Shown here in pieces: positions 51,730 to 61,293 of a stretch of DNA of 64,000 nt. The stretch comes from UBA6136 sp044350805 (lineage in GTDB: Bacteria; Pseudomonadota; Gammaproteobacteria; Methylococcales; Methylococcaceae). The position numbers were made by a program, and so were the translations under genes. The stretch is from contig JBILGU010000001.1 of NCBI GenBank assembly GCA_044350805.1, forward strand, positions 1-64,000, given 5' to 3'. The notes beneath the pieces are model-generated. The model had not been told where the DNA came from and did no database searches. It saw only the letters and a program-made list of their open reading frames with translations. Every line of letters begins with the position of its first letter. The stretch's first letter is position 1.

Positions 51730-52541
51730 CTTTGACAGCGCGGGCACCAGTAGGTCGCCCGCTGCGCTTGCCGGGCCATCCGGATGGGCGTTTCACAGAT
51801 CCGGCAAGGTTGGCCTTCCCGCTCATACACGTTGAGCGTCTGGCGAAAATAGCCTGGATTTCCAGTGGCATTGACGAAGTCACGCAAGGTGGTCCCCCCT
51901 TGGGCAATGGATGCGGACAACACCATCCGAATCGTCTCGGCCAGTCGCTCATAACGAGCTAAAGAGATCTTTCCCGCTACGCGTGTGGGTGAGATTCCTG
52001 CAGCAAACAAAGACTCACTGGCGTAGATATTGCCCACGCCCACCACCGTATGGCTGTCCATGATAAAAGTTTTGACACTTGTTTTTCGTTGACCCGCTTC
52101 TTGATACAAGTAGCGCCCATCAAAGACTGCATCAAAGGGCTCGGGCCCCAGATCACGGAGCAAAGAGTGCTGTTCGGGGATTTTTGCAAAGAGAATGCAG
52201 CCGAAACGTCTGGGATCGTGATACCTCATGGCCCTGCCGCTCGAGAGCACCAGATCGACATGATCATGCTTTCGTGGCGCTAAACCAGGATCAACGATCC
52301 TGAGACTTCCCGACATGCCAAGATGAATTATCAGTGTGCCGGTCTTTTCGATAGGAAGCAAAAGGTACTTTCCGCGCCGCCATGGCTCACCGATGGTGGC
52401 TCCCTCAAGCTTTTGCGGCAGATCCTCAGGAATCGGCCAACGAAGACGCGCCTCCCGCACGATCAACTGCTGAATTGGGGTGTGGGTAACAAAGGGAGCA
52501 ATCCCCCTCAGCGTGGTCTCAACCTCGGGTAGTTCAGGCAC
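51726..52541 (-). CDS. mutM: Formamidopyrimidine-DNA glycosylase
   Basis: 271 residues from GTG 52541. This start is decided by function: removal of fMet must expose Pro of PELPEVET, the catalytic N-terminus, and the upstream ATG at 52568 would not. Further marks: LIIHLGMSGSLRI, HDHVDLVLSSGRAMRYHDPR, GVGNIYASESLFAAGISP, QGGTTLRDFVNATGNPGYF, and the C-terminal zinc finger with four Cys (CRIC and CPRC). Removes 8-oxoguanine and nicks the abasic site. Confidence 0.95.
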   Translation of the reverse strand: MPELPEVETTLRGIAPFVTHTPIQQLIVREARLRWPIPEDLPQKLEGATIGEPWRRGKYLLLPIEKTGTLIIHLGMSGSLRIVDPGLAPRKHDHVDLVLSSGRAMRYHDPRRFGCILFAKIPEQHSLLRDLGPEPFDAVFDGRYLYQEAGQRKTSVKTFIMDSHTVVGVGNIYASESLFAAGISPTRVAGKISLARYERLAETIRMVLSASIAQGGTTLRDFVNATGNPGYFRQTLNVYEREGQPCRICETPIRMARQAQRATYWCPRCQS

Positions 52542-52573
52542 AAACAGCGCCCCCGAAGCAGACATCAATTTCC

Positions 52574-53503
52574 CTATTCATCTGTGTGCGTAACCTCGTG
52601 GGCATCACGGCCCGAGCCTTCAGCCCCAGGCTCGAATCCTTGCGGCAATTCCGTTGGTTTTTGTGAGGGCGAAGAAGGGGGCTCATTCAATAGCGCCCTG
52701 GCCGTCTCGCCGGTCATGACGAAAACCAAGTCCAGATCCTCACGTCCAAGAATCAATTCGGGTTTCTTTTGAAGGATACTGAACCGGATGGGCCCCATGG
52801 ACGTTTCAAGCTCGATCTTTTCCCCAAGAACCCTTGGTGCGCCCCGACGGACCTCTATGGCACGAGCGGTGGACCACTGCATGATCAGATCCTGAAGCTG
52901 ATCTGCGGGCAAAGCAGGCAGCGATGTCCAGCCACCCTCCGCTGATTTTGAAAGTCTGAGCCCCGGGAGGCTCAAAGACCGGATCGACGATTCTTCGAAA
53001 ATCAGCTTCTTGTCGACAAAATCAGTCGCCTTTGATGCCAATTGGTGGGAGAAGCTGTCATCGAGCAGATAAAGCTTTTCTCCGTACCGAACATACCGGC
53101 GATGGTCCAAAGGCGCAGTTCCACCAAACTCCAAGCTGGCTCCTGCGAAATTCAGCCGTGCAATGGGCTCAGAAAGACCGTAGCCCTTCCGCAGCGAGAG
53201 CTCTGGCAAAGGATATGCTGCGGCAGGAATGATCGATGCGATGGCCAACAACTGTTCCACCCGAGCCTGATTCACCGCTGCAGGAAATGGCTGCACCATG
53301 CGCCATGCAGTCTCTTCACGCTCAAATTCGATGTGTTCACCATTGTCGAGGGTCAAGGTCTTCAGGCCCGCCAGATCCAGGGTCAACAAGGGCGACTTCA
53401 CCACCTCATCTTTTTTGCCTGGCCGCATCAGCGCCAAAATTCCGAGCACCAGAACGATCATCAAAAGAGAAAGATTAATCCCCCAACGACTCCGAATGCG
53501 CAT
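52574..53503 (-). CDS. DUF4340 protein
   Basis: 309 residues from ATG 53503, which is 11 bases after the stop of the GldG-like gene. One N-terminal membrane span (WGINLSLLMIVLVLGILALM), then the DUF4340 domain: repeated units with LTLDLAGLKTLTLDNGEHIE, EETAWRMVQPFPAAVNQARV, KLYLLDDSFSHQLASKATDF. Commonly the fourth gene in GldA/F/G-type operons; role unknown. C-terminal 35 residues are Pro/Ser/Glu-rich and disordered. Confidence 0.85.
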   Translation of the reverse strand: MRIRSRWGINLSLLMIVLVLGILALMRPGKKDEVVKSPLLTLDLAGLKTLTLDNGEHIEFEREETAWRMVQPFPAAVNQARVEQLLAIASIIPAAAYPLPELSLRKGYGLSEPIARLNFAGASLEFGGTAPLDHRRYVRYGEKLYLLDDSFSHQLASKATDFVDKKLIFEESSIRSLSLPGLRLSKSAEGGWTSLPALPADQLQDLIMQWSTARAIEVRRGAPRVLGEKIELETSMGPIRFSILQKKPELILGREDLDLVFVMTGETARALLNEPPSSPSQKPTELPQGFEPGAEGSGRDAHEVTHTDE

Positions 53504-53514
53504 ATTTCGAACCC

Positions 53515-54903
53515 TCAACGGTTGCGACGCCGATACCAGATCCACGCTCCGGCTCCAAGGAGAAGAACGGGCAAAAGGATAAGAAAAATGATCGCAATGC
53601 TGGCCGACTGCAAGGATGAAAGGTCGATTTTTCGATCCGGAACTTTGACTTTGGGAATCTGGATCATGCTGTCGGCTCGAGTCAACCACTGTGCAATCCG
53701 AACACCCAACTCGAGATTCCCCCCATTGCCAAGATAATGATTGGAGAGAAAATCACCGTCACCAATGACGACGATGCGTTGATCTTTTAGCCGATCCGTC
53801 GCCCCTTCCGAGGGGTTTTTCAAAGGCTCTGCAGACGTTGGTCGCGTCATGGCATACCCAAGGTCCAAAGGACCATGAGTTTCACCTTTTTCCTTTTCGA
53901 AGCTGACTTTGTCCTTGATCGGACCCAGCTCAGTCCAGGACCTTTCTAGCGTGACTAAAAGAGGCTCTTTCTCAAAGTTTCCTTCGCCCTTGTTCCGAAG
54001 GGCCGTAGCCGTAGGAAACATCGTCATCTGCTGGAGGCCTTGGGTTATTAATTGCGGCGGGTAGTCGACCACCAGGGCAAAGGTCGGATCGTCGATTCCG
54101 AGAACCTGTGTGGAGGCATCGACAATGATCCCTGGCAGCACATCGAAACCAAAAAGATTTGAAAGAGCACCCAGGCCGCGAAGATCGCCCGAATCAAGGA
54201 GCCACAACAAACTCCCGCCCTTTTGGACAAAGGCCTCAATCTGCCGCAGTTCACCCGGAAGGATAGAGCCTTTCGGTCCTGCGATCACAAGAACATCCGT
54301 TTCCTCTGGAATCTTTCCGGCCAGCGCCAGGTTCACAACGCCGCTACTGATTCCTTTTTTGGAAACTTCATCGACAAACTGCTTGTAATCATGGGCCTCC
54401 CGACCTTCAGGCGATCGCTCACCATGGCCCTGAAGAAAGACCATACGTCTCTTTTCAGGGGCTTCAAGGCGCTGAAGTGCGCTGGTCAGCGCCGTTTCAT
54501 CGAGCTCGGAGAGCTTTTCGCTGCGGCCCTGATATTCAACGACCGCCTCGCCATCCACACGAATCTGAAGTTCGCGAACACGATCAGGATTGGTATCCGG
54601 GTTAACGAATTCAACCTCCATGACCGGGCGGTAAACGTTGTAGCGTTCGATAACATCTCGAATCGGTTTGCGGAGCTCGTTACTTTCCCTGACGAAAGCC
54701 AGTATCCGGACCTTGCCCTCAATCAGATCCAGAACCTTGCGACTGGTATCTGAGAGGGTGTGCTGTTGCCCGTAAGTCCAGTCGAAGCGGGCCGTATATT
54801 GCGTCGAAAGCCAGCCAATCAGTCCCGTGGCGATCAGAAAAAGCAGGGTGAAAACGAGATTTTGAAGACGAATCTCGAGGTGTGTTTTTTTGGATATCTT
54901 CAT
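53515..54903 (-). CDS. GldG-like ABC-associated membrane protein
   Basis: 462 residues. An N-terminal span (LVFTLLFLIATGLIGWLSTQ), a large periplasmic GldG/ABC-auxiliary domain (FDWTYGQQHTLSDTSRKVLD, FLQGHGERSPEG, DVLVIAGPKGSILPGELRQI, SLLWLLDSGDLRGLG) and a C-terminal span (SIAIIFLILLPVLLLGAGAW). Pairs with the permease upstream, with which it shares a 4-base overlap. In Bacteroidetes such proteins serve gliding; in Proteobacteria the role is not established. Confidence 0.85.
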   Translation of the reverse strand: MKISKKTHLEIRLQNLVFTLLFLIATGLIGWLSTQYTARFDWTYGQQHTLSDTSRKVLDLIEGKVRILAFVRESNELRKPIRDVIERYNVYRPVMEVEFVNPDTNPDRVRELQIRVDGEAVVEYQGRSEKLSELDETALTSALQRLEAPEKRRMVFLQGHGERSPEGREAHDYKQFVDEVSKKGISSGVVNLALAGKIPEETDVLVIAGPKGSILPGELRQIEAFVQKGGSLLWLLDSGDLRGLGALSNLFGFDVLPGIIVDASTQVLGIDDPTFALVVDYPPQLITQGLQQMTMFPTATALRNKGEGNFEKEPLLVTLERSWTELGPIKDKVSFEKEKGETHGPLDLGYAMTRPTSAEPLKNPSEGATDRLKDQRIVVIGDGDFLSNHYLGNGGNLELGVRIAQWLTRADSMIQIPKVKVPDRKIDLSSLQSASIAIIFLILLPVLLLGAGAWIWYRRRNR

Positions 54904-55655
54904 GCTTGTAGCCGATCGTTATCGAGGCGCTGGATACTCAGAACCAGGAAGAGCGCAATGAACAGGACGAAATAGCAAAGATCGGTCGTGCTCACGAGAC
55001 CCCGAAGCAGACCCTCGTAATGGCGCAGCATGGAAAGGTACTGAAACACCCCCCCGACTTTTTCACTGGACTGGCTGGACCAGTCCAGAATCCAGAGCAA
55101 CAGAATCGCACCAAAGCTCGAAATTGCGGCAACCGTAGGATGATTCGAGAGCGTGGACATGAAAAGCCCCACCGCGGCATAGGCTGAAACCAAGAGGGAC
55201 AAGGCGAGAATGTTGGCCAAGAATTTCCCGGTATCCAGTGAGCCTCCAATGTAGAGGGAGAGGGGCATCAGCGTCAGCATGCCGATAACCACAAAAAGGA
55301 AAGCCAGAACGCCCAGATATTTGCCAACGATGATCTCCGCCATCGAAATCGGAGCTGTAAAAAGAAGACTCAGGGTCCGATTTCGACGCTCCTCACTGAC
55401 CAGTCGCATCGTCAAAAGGGGCGTGACCAGCATCAGGATGACGCCTGCATTACCAAATAGTGGGGCCACAATCGCATCGGTCACTCCCGGAGCATCCTCA
55501 AGACCCTCGAGGCGCGGTTGCAGCATCAGGTAGTAATCCAGCTGGGCCAGGAACATGAACGAGAGAATGAACTGGAGAACGGCCAGCATGGTCCAGGCCA
55601 AAGGCGACAGAAAAAGGTTTCGGAACTCACGTCCCGCAATCACCAAAGCCATCAT
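54900..55655 (-). CDS. ABC-2 permease, GldF-like
   Basis: 251 residues with about six membrane spans. Typical blocks: AGREFRNLFLSPLAWTMLAV, VTPLLTMRLVSEERRNRTLS, LLFTAPISMAEIIVGKYLGV, TLSNHPTVAAISSFGAILLL. Works with the ATPase encoded just upstream (4-base overlap). Confidence 0.88.
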   Translation of the reverse strand: MMALVIAGREFRNLFLSPLAWTMLAVLQFILSFMFLAQLDYYLMLQPRLEGLEDAPGVTDAIVAPLFGNAGVILMLVTPLLTMRLVSEERRNRTLSLLFTAPISMAEIIVGKYLGVLAFLFVVIGMLTLMPLSLYIGGSLDTGKFLANILALSLLVSAYAAVGLFMSTLSNHPTVAAISSFGAILLLWILDWSSQSSEKVGGVFQYLSMLRHYEGLLRGLVSTTDLCYFVLFIALFLVLSIQRLDNDRLQA

Positions 55656-56596
55656 GCCAAAGCCTCCTTCGGAGTCTGTTCAGTTTGAGTGATCTCGAGG
55701 AAGATCTCTTCCATGCTTCTTCGCTCCGGTGTCAATTCCAGAAGTGGCCAACCGGACTGGATCGCAAGGCGAGCGAGCTCCGCGGCCGGATTTTCATGAT
55801 GGTGATGAAAGACGCGATAGCGCCCCTCCCCGAGATCCTCAACGTCCAGAACGTAAGCGAGGCCACGAAGCAGGGATAGATCCGGAGTGGATCCCAGCCC
55901 CAGAATCAGGCTGGAGGCACGCATTTGCTGTTCAAGCCCTTCAATGCTCGTGTTCAGCACCAGCTGGCCACGGTTGATGATCTGGACATGACTGCAAACG
56001 GCCTGAACTTCGGAAAGAATATGAGTTGAGAGTATCACCCCGTGCTCCTGTCCTAGATCCCGAATTAGCTCCCGAATCTCGTGAATCTGAATCGGGTCAA
56101 GTCCGACCGTGGGCTCATCGAGAATAATGACCAACGGCATGTGGACAATCGCTTGGGCGATACCCACCCGCTGCTGAAAACCTTTGGAGAGATTCCCGAT
56201 CAAGCGCTGTCCAACATCTCCAAGACCGGTTCGCCCCTTGGCAACATCGACAGCCTTGCGCTGGGTGTTGCCCTGCAGTCCATGGAGACGCCCGCAGTAG
56301 CCAAGGTACTCATCAACGGTAAGGTCCCGATAGACCGGGGGAATTTCCGGAAGATAACCCAAAGAGCGCTTGGCCTTTTTAGGTTCATCCAGAATATCGA
56401 CCCCAGCGATCTTGATCTCACCGGCCGTCGGGGCCAAATTGCCGCAGATCATCTGCATTGTGGTCGTCTTTCCAGCACCGTTCGGCCCCAAAAAACCGAG
56501 GATCTCGCCTCGAACCAGAGAGAAGCTGACTTCTCGGACGGCACAATAGGTCCCGAAGTAGCGGGTCAATTGATGGGCTTGAATTAGTTTTTTCAT
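55652..56596 (-). CDS. ABC ATPase, GldA-like
   Basis: 314 residues from ATG 56596. Complete ATPase: Walker A GPNGAGKTT, QMICGNLAPTAGEIKIAGVD, signature LSKGFQQRVGIAQAI, Walker B VIILDEPTVGLDP, H-loop LSTHILSEV. First gene of the four-gene operon (ATPase, permease, GldG, DUF4340). Confidence 0.92.
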   Translation of the reverse strand: MKKLIQAHQLTRYFGTYCAVREVSFSLVRGEILGFLGPNGAGKTTTMQMICGNLAPTAGEIKIAGVDILDEPKKAKRSLGYLPEIPPVYRDLTVDEYLGYCGRLHGLQGNTQRKAVDVAKGRTGLGDVGQRLIGNLSKGFQQRVGIAQAIVHMPLVIILDEPTVGLDPIQIHEIRELIRDLGQEHGVILSTHILSEVQAVCSHVQIINRGQLVLNTSIEGLEQQMRASSLILGLGSTPDLSLLRGLAYVLDVEDLGEGRYRVFHHHHENPAAELARLAIQSGWPLLELTPERRSMEEIFLEITQTEQTPKEALA

Positions 56597-56880
56597 CGGC
56601 AATTATGGGATTTTGGGATTCTTCAGAGCGCGCCAAGGCCATTATGAGTGGCGAAGCTTGACCCCTGTTAGCAAATTCATTTAGATAGCGGGGACGCAGG
56701 AGGCACATGAAGCCTATCCTGGTCGGTGTGGATTCGAGGCTCTGGCTGGTGCTCATGTTCCTGAATCACGTCAAAGAGACAGGGAAAGCGGTCGTTCGCC
56801 TCGAACCTCACATATAAACAACAACGGGCAGCACTCCCTATGGACGTGCATGGCCGAGATTATATCGAGGAGAAATGTTC

Positions 56881-58434
56881 ATGCGAATTGGTGTTCCCAA
56901 GGAGACGCACCCTGGAGAAAGGCGCGTTGCGACCGTTCCCGACGTCGCCGAAAAACTCATCAAACTCGGCTTTGAAGTAGCCGTCGAAAAAGGCGCTGGC
57001 GAAGGGGCCAATTTTTCGGACGAGGACTACAGCGCGGCCGGTTGCTCTGTTCTGGATAAGGATGCCCTCTGGTCTGGCTCCGACATCATTCTGAAGGTCC
57101 GCGCACCAACACTGGGGCAAGCGGGCACGGTCGATGAAGTCGCCCTACTCCGTGAAGGTGCGATGCTGGTCAGTTTCATCTGGCCGGCCCAGAACCCCGA
57201 ACTCATGCAACGCCTCTCCGAGAGAAAGGCGTCTGTCTTGGGCATGGACTGCGTTCCCCGCATCTCAAGAGCCCAGAAGCTTGATGCGCTCAGCTCCATG
57301 GCCAACATTGCGGGCTACCGTGCGGTGGTCGAAGCCGCCCACGCCTTTGGTCGATTCTTCACCGGCCAGATTACGGCCGCTGGCAAGGTCCCGCCCGCCA
57401 AGGTCTTCATAATCGGCGTCGGCGTTGCCGGACTTGCAGCCATTGGAGCTGCAAATGGCTTGGGCGCAATCGTTCGCGCATCCGATACCCGGCCGGAGGT
57501 CAAGGATCAAGTTCGATCCATGGGTGCCGAATTCGTCGAGGTGAATTACCAGGAAGAAGGCTCCACCGCCGGTGGCTATGCCAAAGTGATGAGCGAAGGC
57601 TATCAAAAAGCCCAGCGCGAGCTTTATGCCAAACAGGCCAGCGACGTGGACATCATTATCACCACCGCGCTCATTCCCGGTAAACCGGCCCCCCGCCTCA
57701 TTACGGCCGATATGCTGGCCACGATGAAGCCTGGCAGTGTGATCGTCGATCTCGCGGCAGAACAGGGCGGAAACTGTGAATGGACAAAGCCGGGGGAAAT
57801 CGTCGTTCGCAACGGCATTACCATCATTGGCTATACCGATCTTCCAAGTCGCCTATCCCGGCAGTCCTCAACACTTTATGCCACCAACCTGCTCCGCCTG
57901 ATCGAGGAGCTGTGCAAAACCAAGGATGGTATTGCCGCCATCAACATGGAAGATGAAATGATCCGCGGTGCAACGGTCGTTAAGGACGGTTCGGTCACCT
58001 GGCCCCCTCCCCCGATTTCCGTTTCGGCCGCACCCAAGCCCGACGCGGCCAAGGCAACAGCCGACGTGGCTCAAGTGGCGCCTTCACCGAAAGTTCCGGC
58101 CTGGCTCAAAAGTGCCGGAAACATCCTTGGAATCGCCCTCTTGTTCTGGTGGGTCGGCTCGACAGCACCAGCAACTTTTATGGCGCACTTCACGGTTTTC
58201 GTTCTGGCCTGTTTCGTTGGTTACATGGTGATCTGGAATGTCACACCGGCGTTGCATACGCCACTGATGAGTGTCACCAACGCGATCTCCAGCATCATTG
58301 CGATTGGCGCACTCGTCCAGATTTCATCCCCTGAGATTGCGGTCCTTGCAGGGATCGCACTGGTTCTTACCTCGGTCAACATGGCGGGCGGTTTCTGGGT
58401 CACCCAGAGAATGCTCAGCATGTTCAGAAAATAG
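56881..58434 (+). CDS. pntA: NAD(P) transhydrogenase subunit alpha
   Basis: 517 residues from ATG 56881 (GAGGAG just upstream). NAD(H)-binding domain I: MRIGVPKETHPGERRVATVP, GMDCVPRISRAQKLDALSSM, and the Rossmann loop GVGVAGLAAIGAANGLGA, then RASDTRPEVKDQVRSMGAEF. After residue 400 come four membrane spans, so the two alpha parts are fused as in enterics. With PntB it drives hydride transfer from NADH to NADP+ using the proton gradient. Confidence 0.95.
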   Translation: MRIGVPKETHPGERRVATVPDVAEKLIKLGFEVAVEKGAGEGANFSDEDYSAAGCSVLDKDALWSGSDIILKVRAPTLGQAGTVDEVALLREGAMLVSFIWPAQNPELMQRLSERKASVLGMDCVPRISRAQKLDALSSMANIAGYRAVVEAAHAFGRFFTGQITAAGKVPPAKVFIIGVGVAGLAAIGAANGLGAIVRASDTRPEVKDQVRSMGAEFVEVNYQEEGSTAGGYAKVMSEGYQKAQRELYAKQASDVDIIITTALIPGKPAPRLITADMLATMKPGSVIVDLAAEQGGNCEWTKPGEIVVRNGITIIGYTDLPSRLSRQSSTLYATNLLRLIEELCKTKDGIAAINMEDEMIRGATVVKDGSVTWPPPPISVSAAPKPDAAKATADVAQVAPSPKVPAWLKSAGNILGIALLFWWVGSTAPATFMAHFTVFVLACFVGYMVIWNVTPALHTPLMSVTNAISSIIAIGALVQISSPEIAVLAGIALVLTSVNMAGGFWVTQRMLSMFRK

Positions 58435-58452
58435 TCTCAGGAGCACGACATC

Positions 58453-59862
58453 ATGTTTTCAGCAGGACTTGTTACGGTCTCCTACATTGCGGCGACCATC
58501 CTTTTCATTTTGAGCCTCGGCGGTCTTTCGAACCCTGAAACCGCACGCAAAGGCAATTTCTACGGCATCCTCGGCATGACCATCGCAATTCTGGCGACGG
58601 TCCTTGGCCCCAAGGTGACAGAAACGGGCTACTTACCCCTCGTGATTGGTATCGCCATCGGGGGGTCCATCGGCATTTTTGCTGCCAAAAAGGTCAAGAT
58701 GACCGAAATGCCGGAACTTGTGGCGTTGATGCACAGTCTTGTCGGTCTTGCGGCCGTTCTGGTGGGCTACGCCAACTACCTGGACCCCTCCTCTTCGCTG
58801 ACGGGCGTTGATAAGACCATCCATGAAGTGGAAATCTACATCGGCATTCTGATCGGTGCAGTGACTTTCTCAGGATCCGTGATTGCATTCGGCAAGCTCT
58901 CCGGAAAAATCACCGGTAAGCCGGTTCTGCTTCCAGGACGCCACTTTCTCAATCTCGGCCTTCTGATTGCTGCGGTCTACGTGGGATCCCGCTTCTTGGG
59001 CGTTGAAAGCCATGAAGAGGGCCTGATGGCGCTTTACATCATGACCGGACTGGCGCTGGTTTTCGGCATTCATATGGTCATGGCGATAGGCGGTGCCGAC
59101 ATGCCGGTCGTTGTTTCCATGCTGAACAGCTATTCGGGCTGGGCGGCATCGGCCACGGGATTCATGCTCAGCAATGATCTTCTGATCGTCACCGGTGCAT
59201 TGGTTGGCTCCTCGGGTGCCATCCTCTCTTACATCATGTGTAAGGCAATGAACCGCCACTTCATCTCTGTTATCGCCGGTGGTTTTGGAACCAGCGGTGG
59301 CAGTGCGCCGGCGGCCGGTTCAGAGCCTCAGGGAGAAGCAGTCCCCATCAGTGCAGCCGAGACAGCCGAGCTTCTGCGCAGTGCTCGGAATGTCGTGCTG
59401 ATTCCAGGCTATGGCATGGCCGTCGCACAGGCCCAGCATACTGTTCAGGAGATTACCCGTCTGCTCCGTGATCGTGGCATCAATGTCAGATTCGCAATTC
59501 ATCCGGTAGCCGGCCGCATGCCCGGACATATGAACGTCCTGCTGGCGGAGGCGCGGGTTCCTTATGACATCGTGCTTGAAATGGACGAAATCAACGAGGA
59601 CTTCCCGGAAACCGATGTTGCCATGGTCATCGGGGCCAACGACATTGTGAACCCGGGAGCGCAAGAAGACCCGAACAGTCCCATTGCCGGGATGCCGGTC
59701 CTTGAAGTGTGGAAGGCCAAAACCTCCGTGGTGATGAAACGATCCATGGCGTCTGGCTACGCAGGCGTCGATAACCCACTGTTCTACAAGGAGAATAACC
59801 GCATGCTGTTTGGCGATGCCAAGAAGATGTTGGAAGAGGTGCTCAAGGATCTCCAGTCCTGA
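58453..59862 (+). CDS. pntB: NAD(P) transhydrogenase subunit beta
   Basis: 469 residues, CAGGAG upstream. About nine membrane spans (residues 1-260), then the NADP(H)-binding domain III: VVLIPGYGMAVAQAQHTVQE, FAIHPVAGRMPGHMNVLLAE, DINEDFPETDVAMVIGANDI-like block, VVMKRSMASGYAGVDNPLFY. Second subunit of the transhydrogenase, 18 bases after pntA. Confidence 0.95.
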   Translation: MFSAGLVTVSYIAATILFILSLGGLSNPETARKGNFYGILGMTIAILATVLGPKVTETGYLPLVIGIAIGGSIGIFAAKKVKMTEMPELVALMHSLVGLAAVLVGYANYLDPSSSLTGVDKTIHEVEIYIGILIGAVTFSGSVIAFGKLSGKITGKPVLLPGRHFLNLGLLIAAVYVGSRFLGVESHEEGLMALYIMTGLALVFGIHMVMAIGGADMPVVVSMLNSYSGWAASATGFMLSNDLLIVTGALVGSSGAILSYIMCKAMNRHFISVIAGGFGTSGGSAPAAGSEPQGEAVPISAAETAELLRSARNVVLIPGYGMAVAQAQHTVQEITRLLRDRGINVRFAIHPVAGRMPGHMNVLLAEARVPYDIVLEMDEINEDFPETDVAMVIGANDIVNPGAQEDPNSPIAGMPVLEVWKAKTSVVMKRSMASGYAGVDNPLFYKENNRMLFGDAKKMLEEVLKDLQS

Positions 59863-59919
59863 CCCTCGCTCTCACGGTCCGTGCCGGCATGACTGGCACG
59901 TTCCAGAGATTCAAATGAA

Positions 59920-59952
59920 AGGGCCGCTCTCCGTAAGGACGGAAGCGGCCCT
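59920..59952 (+). terminator. Terminator-like hairpin after pntB
   Basis: AGGGCCGCT pairs with AGCGGCCCT, with a CCGT/ACGG inner stem around an AAGG loop (59920-59934 with 59939-59952). Stem is long and GC-rich, but the downstream tract is only CTTCG, so a termination role is inferred from position. Confidence 0.6.
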
Positions 59953-60003
59953 CTTCGCGTAGAATGGCCTTATCCCTTTCCGTTTCGACCGCAGGAGAAT
60001 CCG

Positions 60004-60504
60004 ATGGCCGCGCGTGGCGTTAACAAAGTAATTCTGGTGGGCAACCTTGGCGCAGATCCTGAGGTCAGAACTTCCCCCAATGGCAGCAGCATTGCCAATC
60101 TGAGGGTCGCCACGGGCGAAGCATGGCGGGACCAGCAGGGTCAGCTTCAGGAGCGGACCGAGTGGCACCGTGTCGTGGTGTTTGGTCGTACTGCCGAAAT
60201 TGCCAGAGACTATCTCCGCAAGGGCAGCAAGATCTATCTTGAGGGTCGCATTCAGACGCGCAAATGGCAGGACAAGAACGGTCAGGATCAGTACACGACC
60301 GAAATCGTCGCTCAGGAATTCCAAATGCTCGACCGGGCTGGCGGTGAAGGTCAACCCATGGGGGGGCGTCCTTCTTCGCAAGCTCCCGGCCGCAGCAATA
60401 ATGACTTTGACCAATCCCGTGGTCAGCCTTCCGATGCAGGCTACCCGGCGGCTGCTAGCGGAGGCGGCAATGACATGGATTTTGACGACGATATTCCGTT
60501 TTAG
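60004..60504 (+). CDS. ssb: Single-stranded DNA-binding protein
   Basis: 166 residues. OB fold: RGVNKVILVGNLGADPEVRT, SIANLRVATGEAWRDQQGQL, EWHRVVVFGRTAEIARDYLR, GRIQTRKWQDKNGQDQYTTE. The C-terminal third is Gly/Pro/Gln-rich and ends in the partner-recruiting acidic tail DFDDDIPF. Binds ssDNA during replication, repair and recombination. Confidence 0.97.
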   Translation: MAARGVNKVILVGNLGADPEVRTSPNGSSIANLRVATGEAWRDQQGQLQERTEWHRVVVFGRTAEIARDYLRKGSKIYLEGRIQTRKWQDKNGQDQYTTEIVAQEFQMLDRAGGEGQPMGGRPSSQAPGRSNNDFDQSRGQPSDAGYPAAASGGGNDMDFDDDIPF

Positions 60505-60573
60505 CGGTCCTTTTCAGCACCTTCCCCTGTCCTGGGTCCCTTGGGGCCAAGGACAGTCCATGGGAGACCATCA

Positions 60574-61293
60574 ATGCTGACTCAATCGATGGCTGGCTTT
60601 GAAGTTTCCATGCGTAGCCTTTTGGCTGCGGTCCTCATGATCAGCCCGACTCTTGGCGTCAGTGCCGAGGAGGCGCGTGGATACGATCAAATCACACTCT
60701 CGACCAGCACGGAAACGCAGGTTGCAAGAGACATTCTGATTGCCCATCTTTACGCCCGAAGCGAAGGACCCAGCCTTGAGACCGGAACCGCCGAGGTGAA
60801 CCGGGCAATCACAGCGGCGCTTGAGACCGCGCGCAAGTCCACCGAGGTCTCTGTCCAGACTCAGAATTACCAGACCGAACCGAGCTATCAGAATCAAAAA
60901 CCGTCAGGCTGGATCGTGCAGCAGTGGATTCGTCTGGAGTCGCGACAGCCAGAACGACTCGCTCGCCTTGTAGGCGAACTCCAGAAAACACTCAAACTGG
61001 GTGGGCTCGATTACGCGGTGGCCCCGGAAACCCAAAAATCGGCAGAAGGCCACCTGATCTCCGAGGGCCTGAAGGCCTTCCAGAATCGTGCCGAACGCGT
61101 GACCCACGATCTCGGCCGTAACCGCTACCGGATCATCAAGATCGATGTGGGAAGTAACCCACCGCCCTTTCGAAGTGGGCGCCCGATGCTGCGCGCGATG
61201 TCGTCTGAAGGGGCCCCTGCCCCTCAAATTGAGGCTGGAGAAACGACTCTGACCATGACGATACAGGGTACCATTGAACTCCAGCCAAACTGA
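60574..61293 (+). CDS. SIMPL-domain (DUF541) periplasmic protein
   Basis: 239 residues from ATG 60574 (GGGAGA upstream); a start at 60610 is also possible. Signal peptide (LLAAVLMISPTLGVSA), then the SIMPL pattern: QITLSTSTETQVARDILIAH, ITAALETARKSTEVSVQTQN, YQTEPSYQNQKPSGWIVQQW, LRLGGLDYAV-like segment and an EGLKAFQNRAERVTHDLG helix. Related proteins assemble into periplasmic rings; role in bacteria is poorly known. Ends one base before the convergent pyrF end. Confidence 0.85.
   Translation: MLTQSMAGFEVSMRSLLAAVLMISPTLGVSAEEARGYDQITLSTSTETQVARDILIAHLYARSEGPSLETGTAEVNRAITAALETARKSTEVSVQTQNYQTEPSYQNQKPSGWIVQQWIRLESRQPERLARLVGELQKTLKLGGLDYAVAPETQKSAEGHLISEGLKAFQNRAERVTHDLGRNRYRIIKIDVGSNPPPFRSGRPMLRAMSSEGAPAPQIEAGETTLTMTIQGTIELQPN

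Noticed and set aside
52620..52650. T-loop-like string CTCGAATCC
   Set aside because: Considered as a tRNA 3' half, but no acceptor stem or anticodon arm folds around it, and it lies in the DUF4340 gene.
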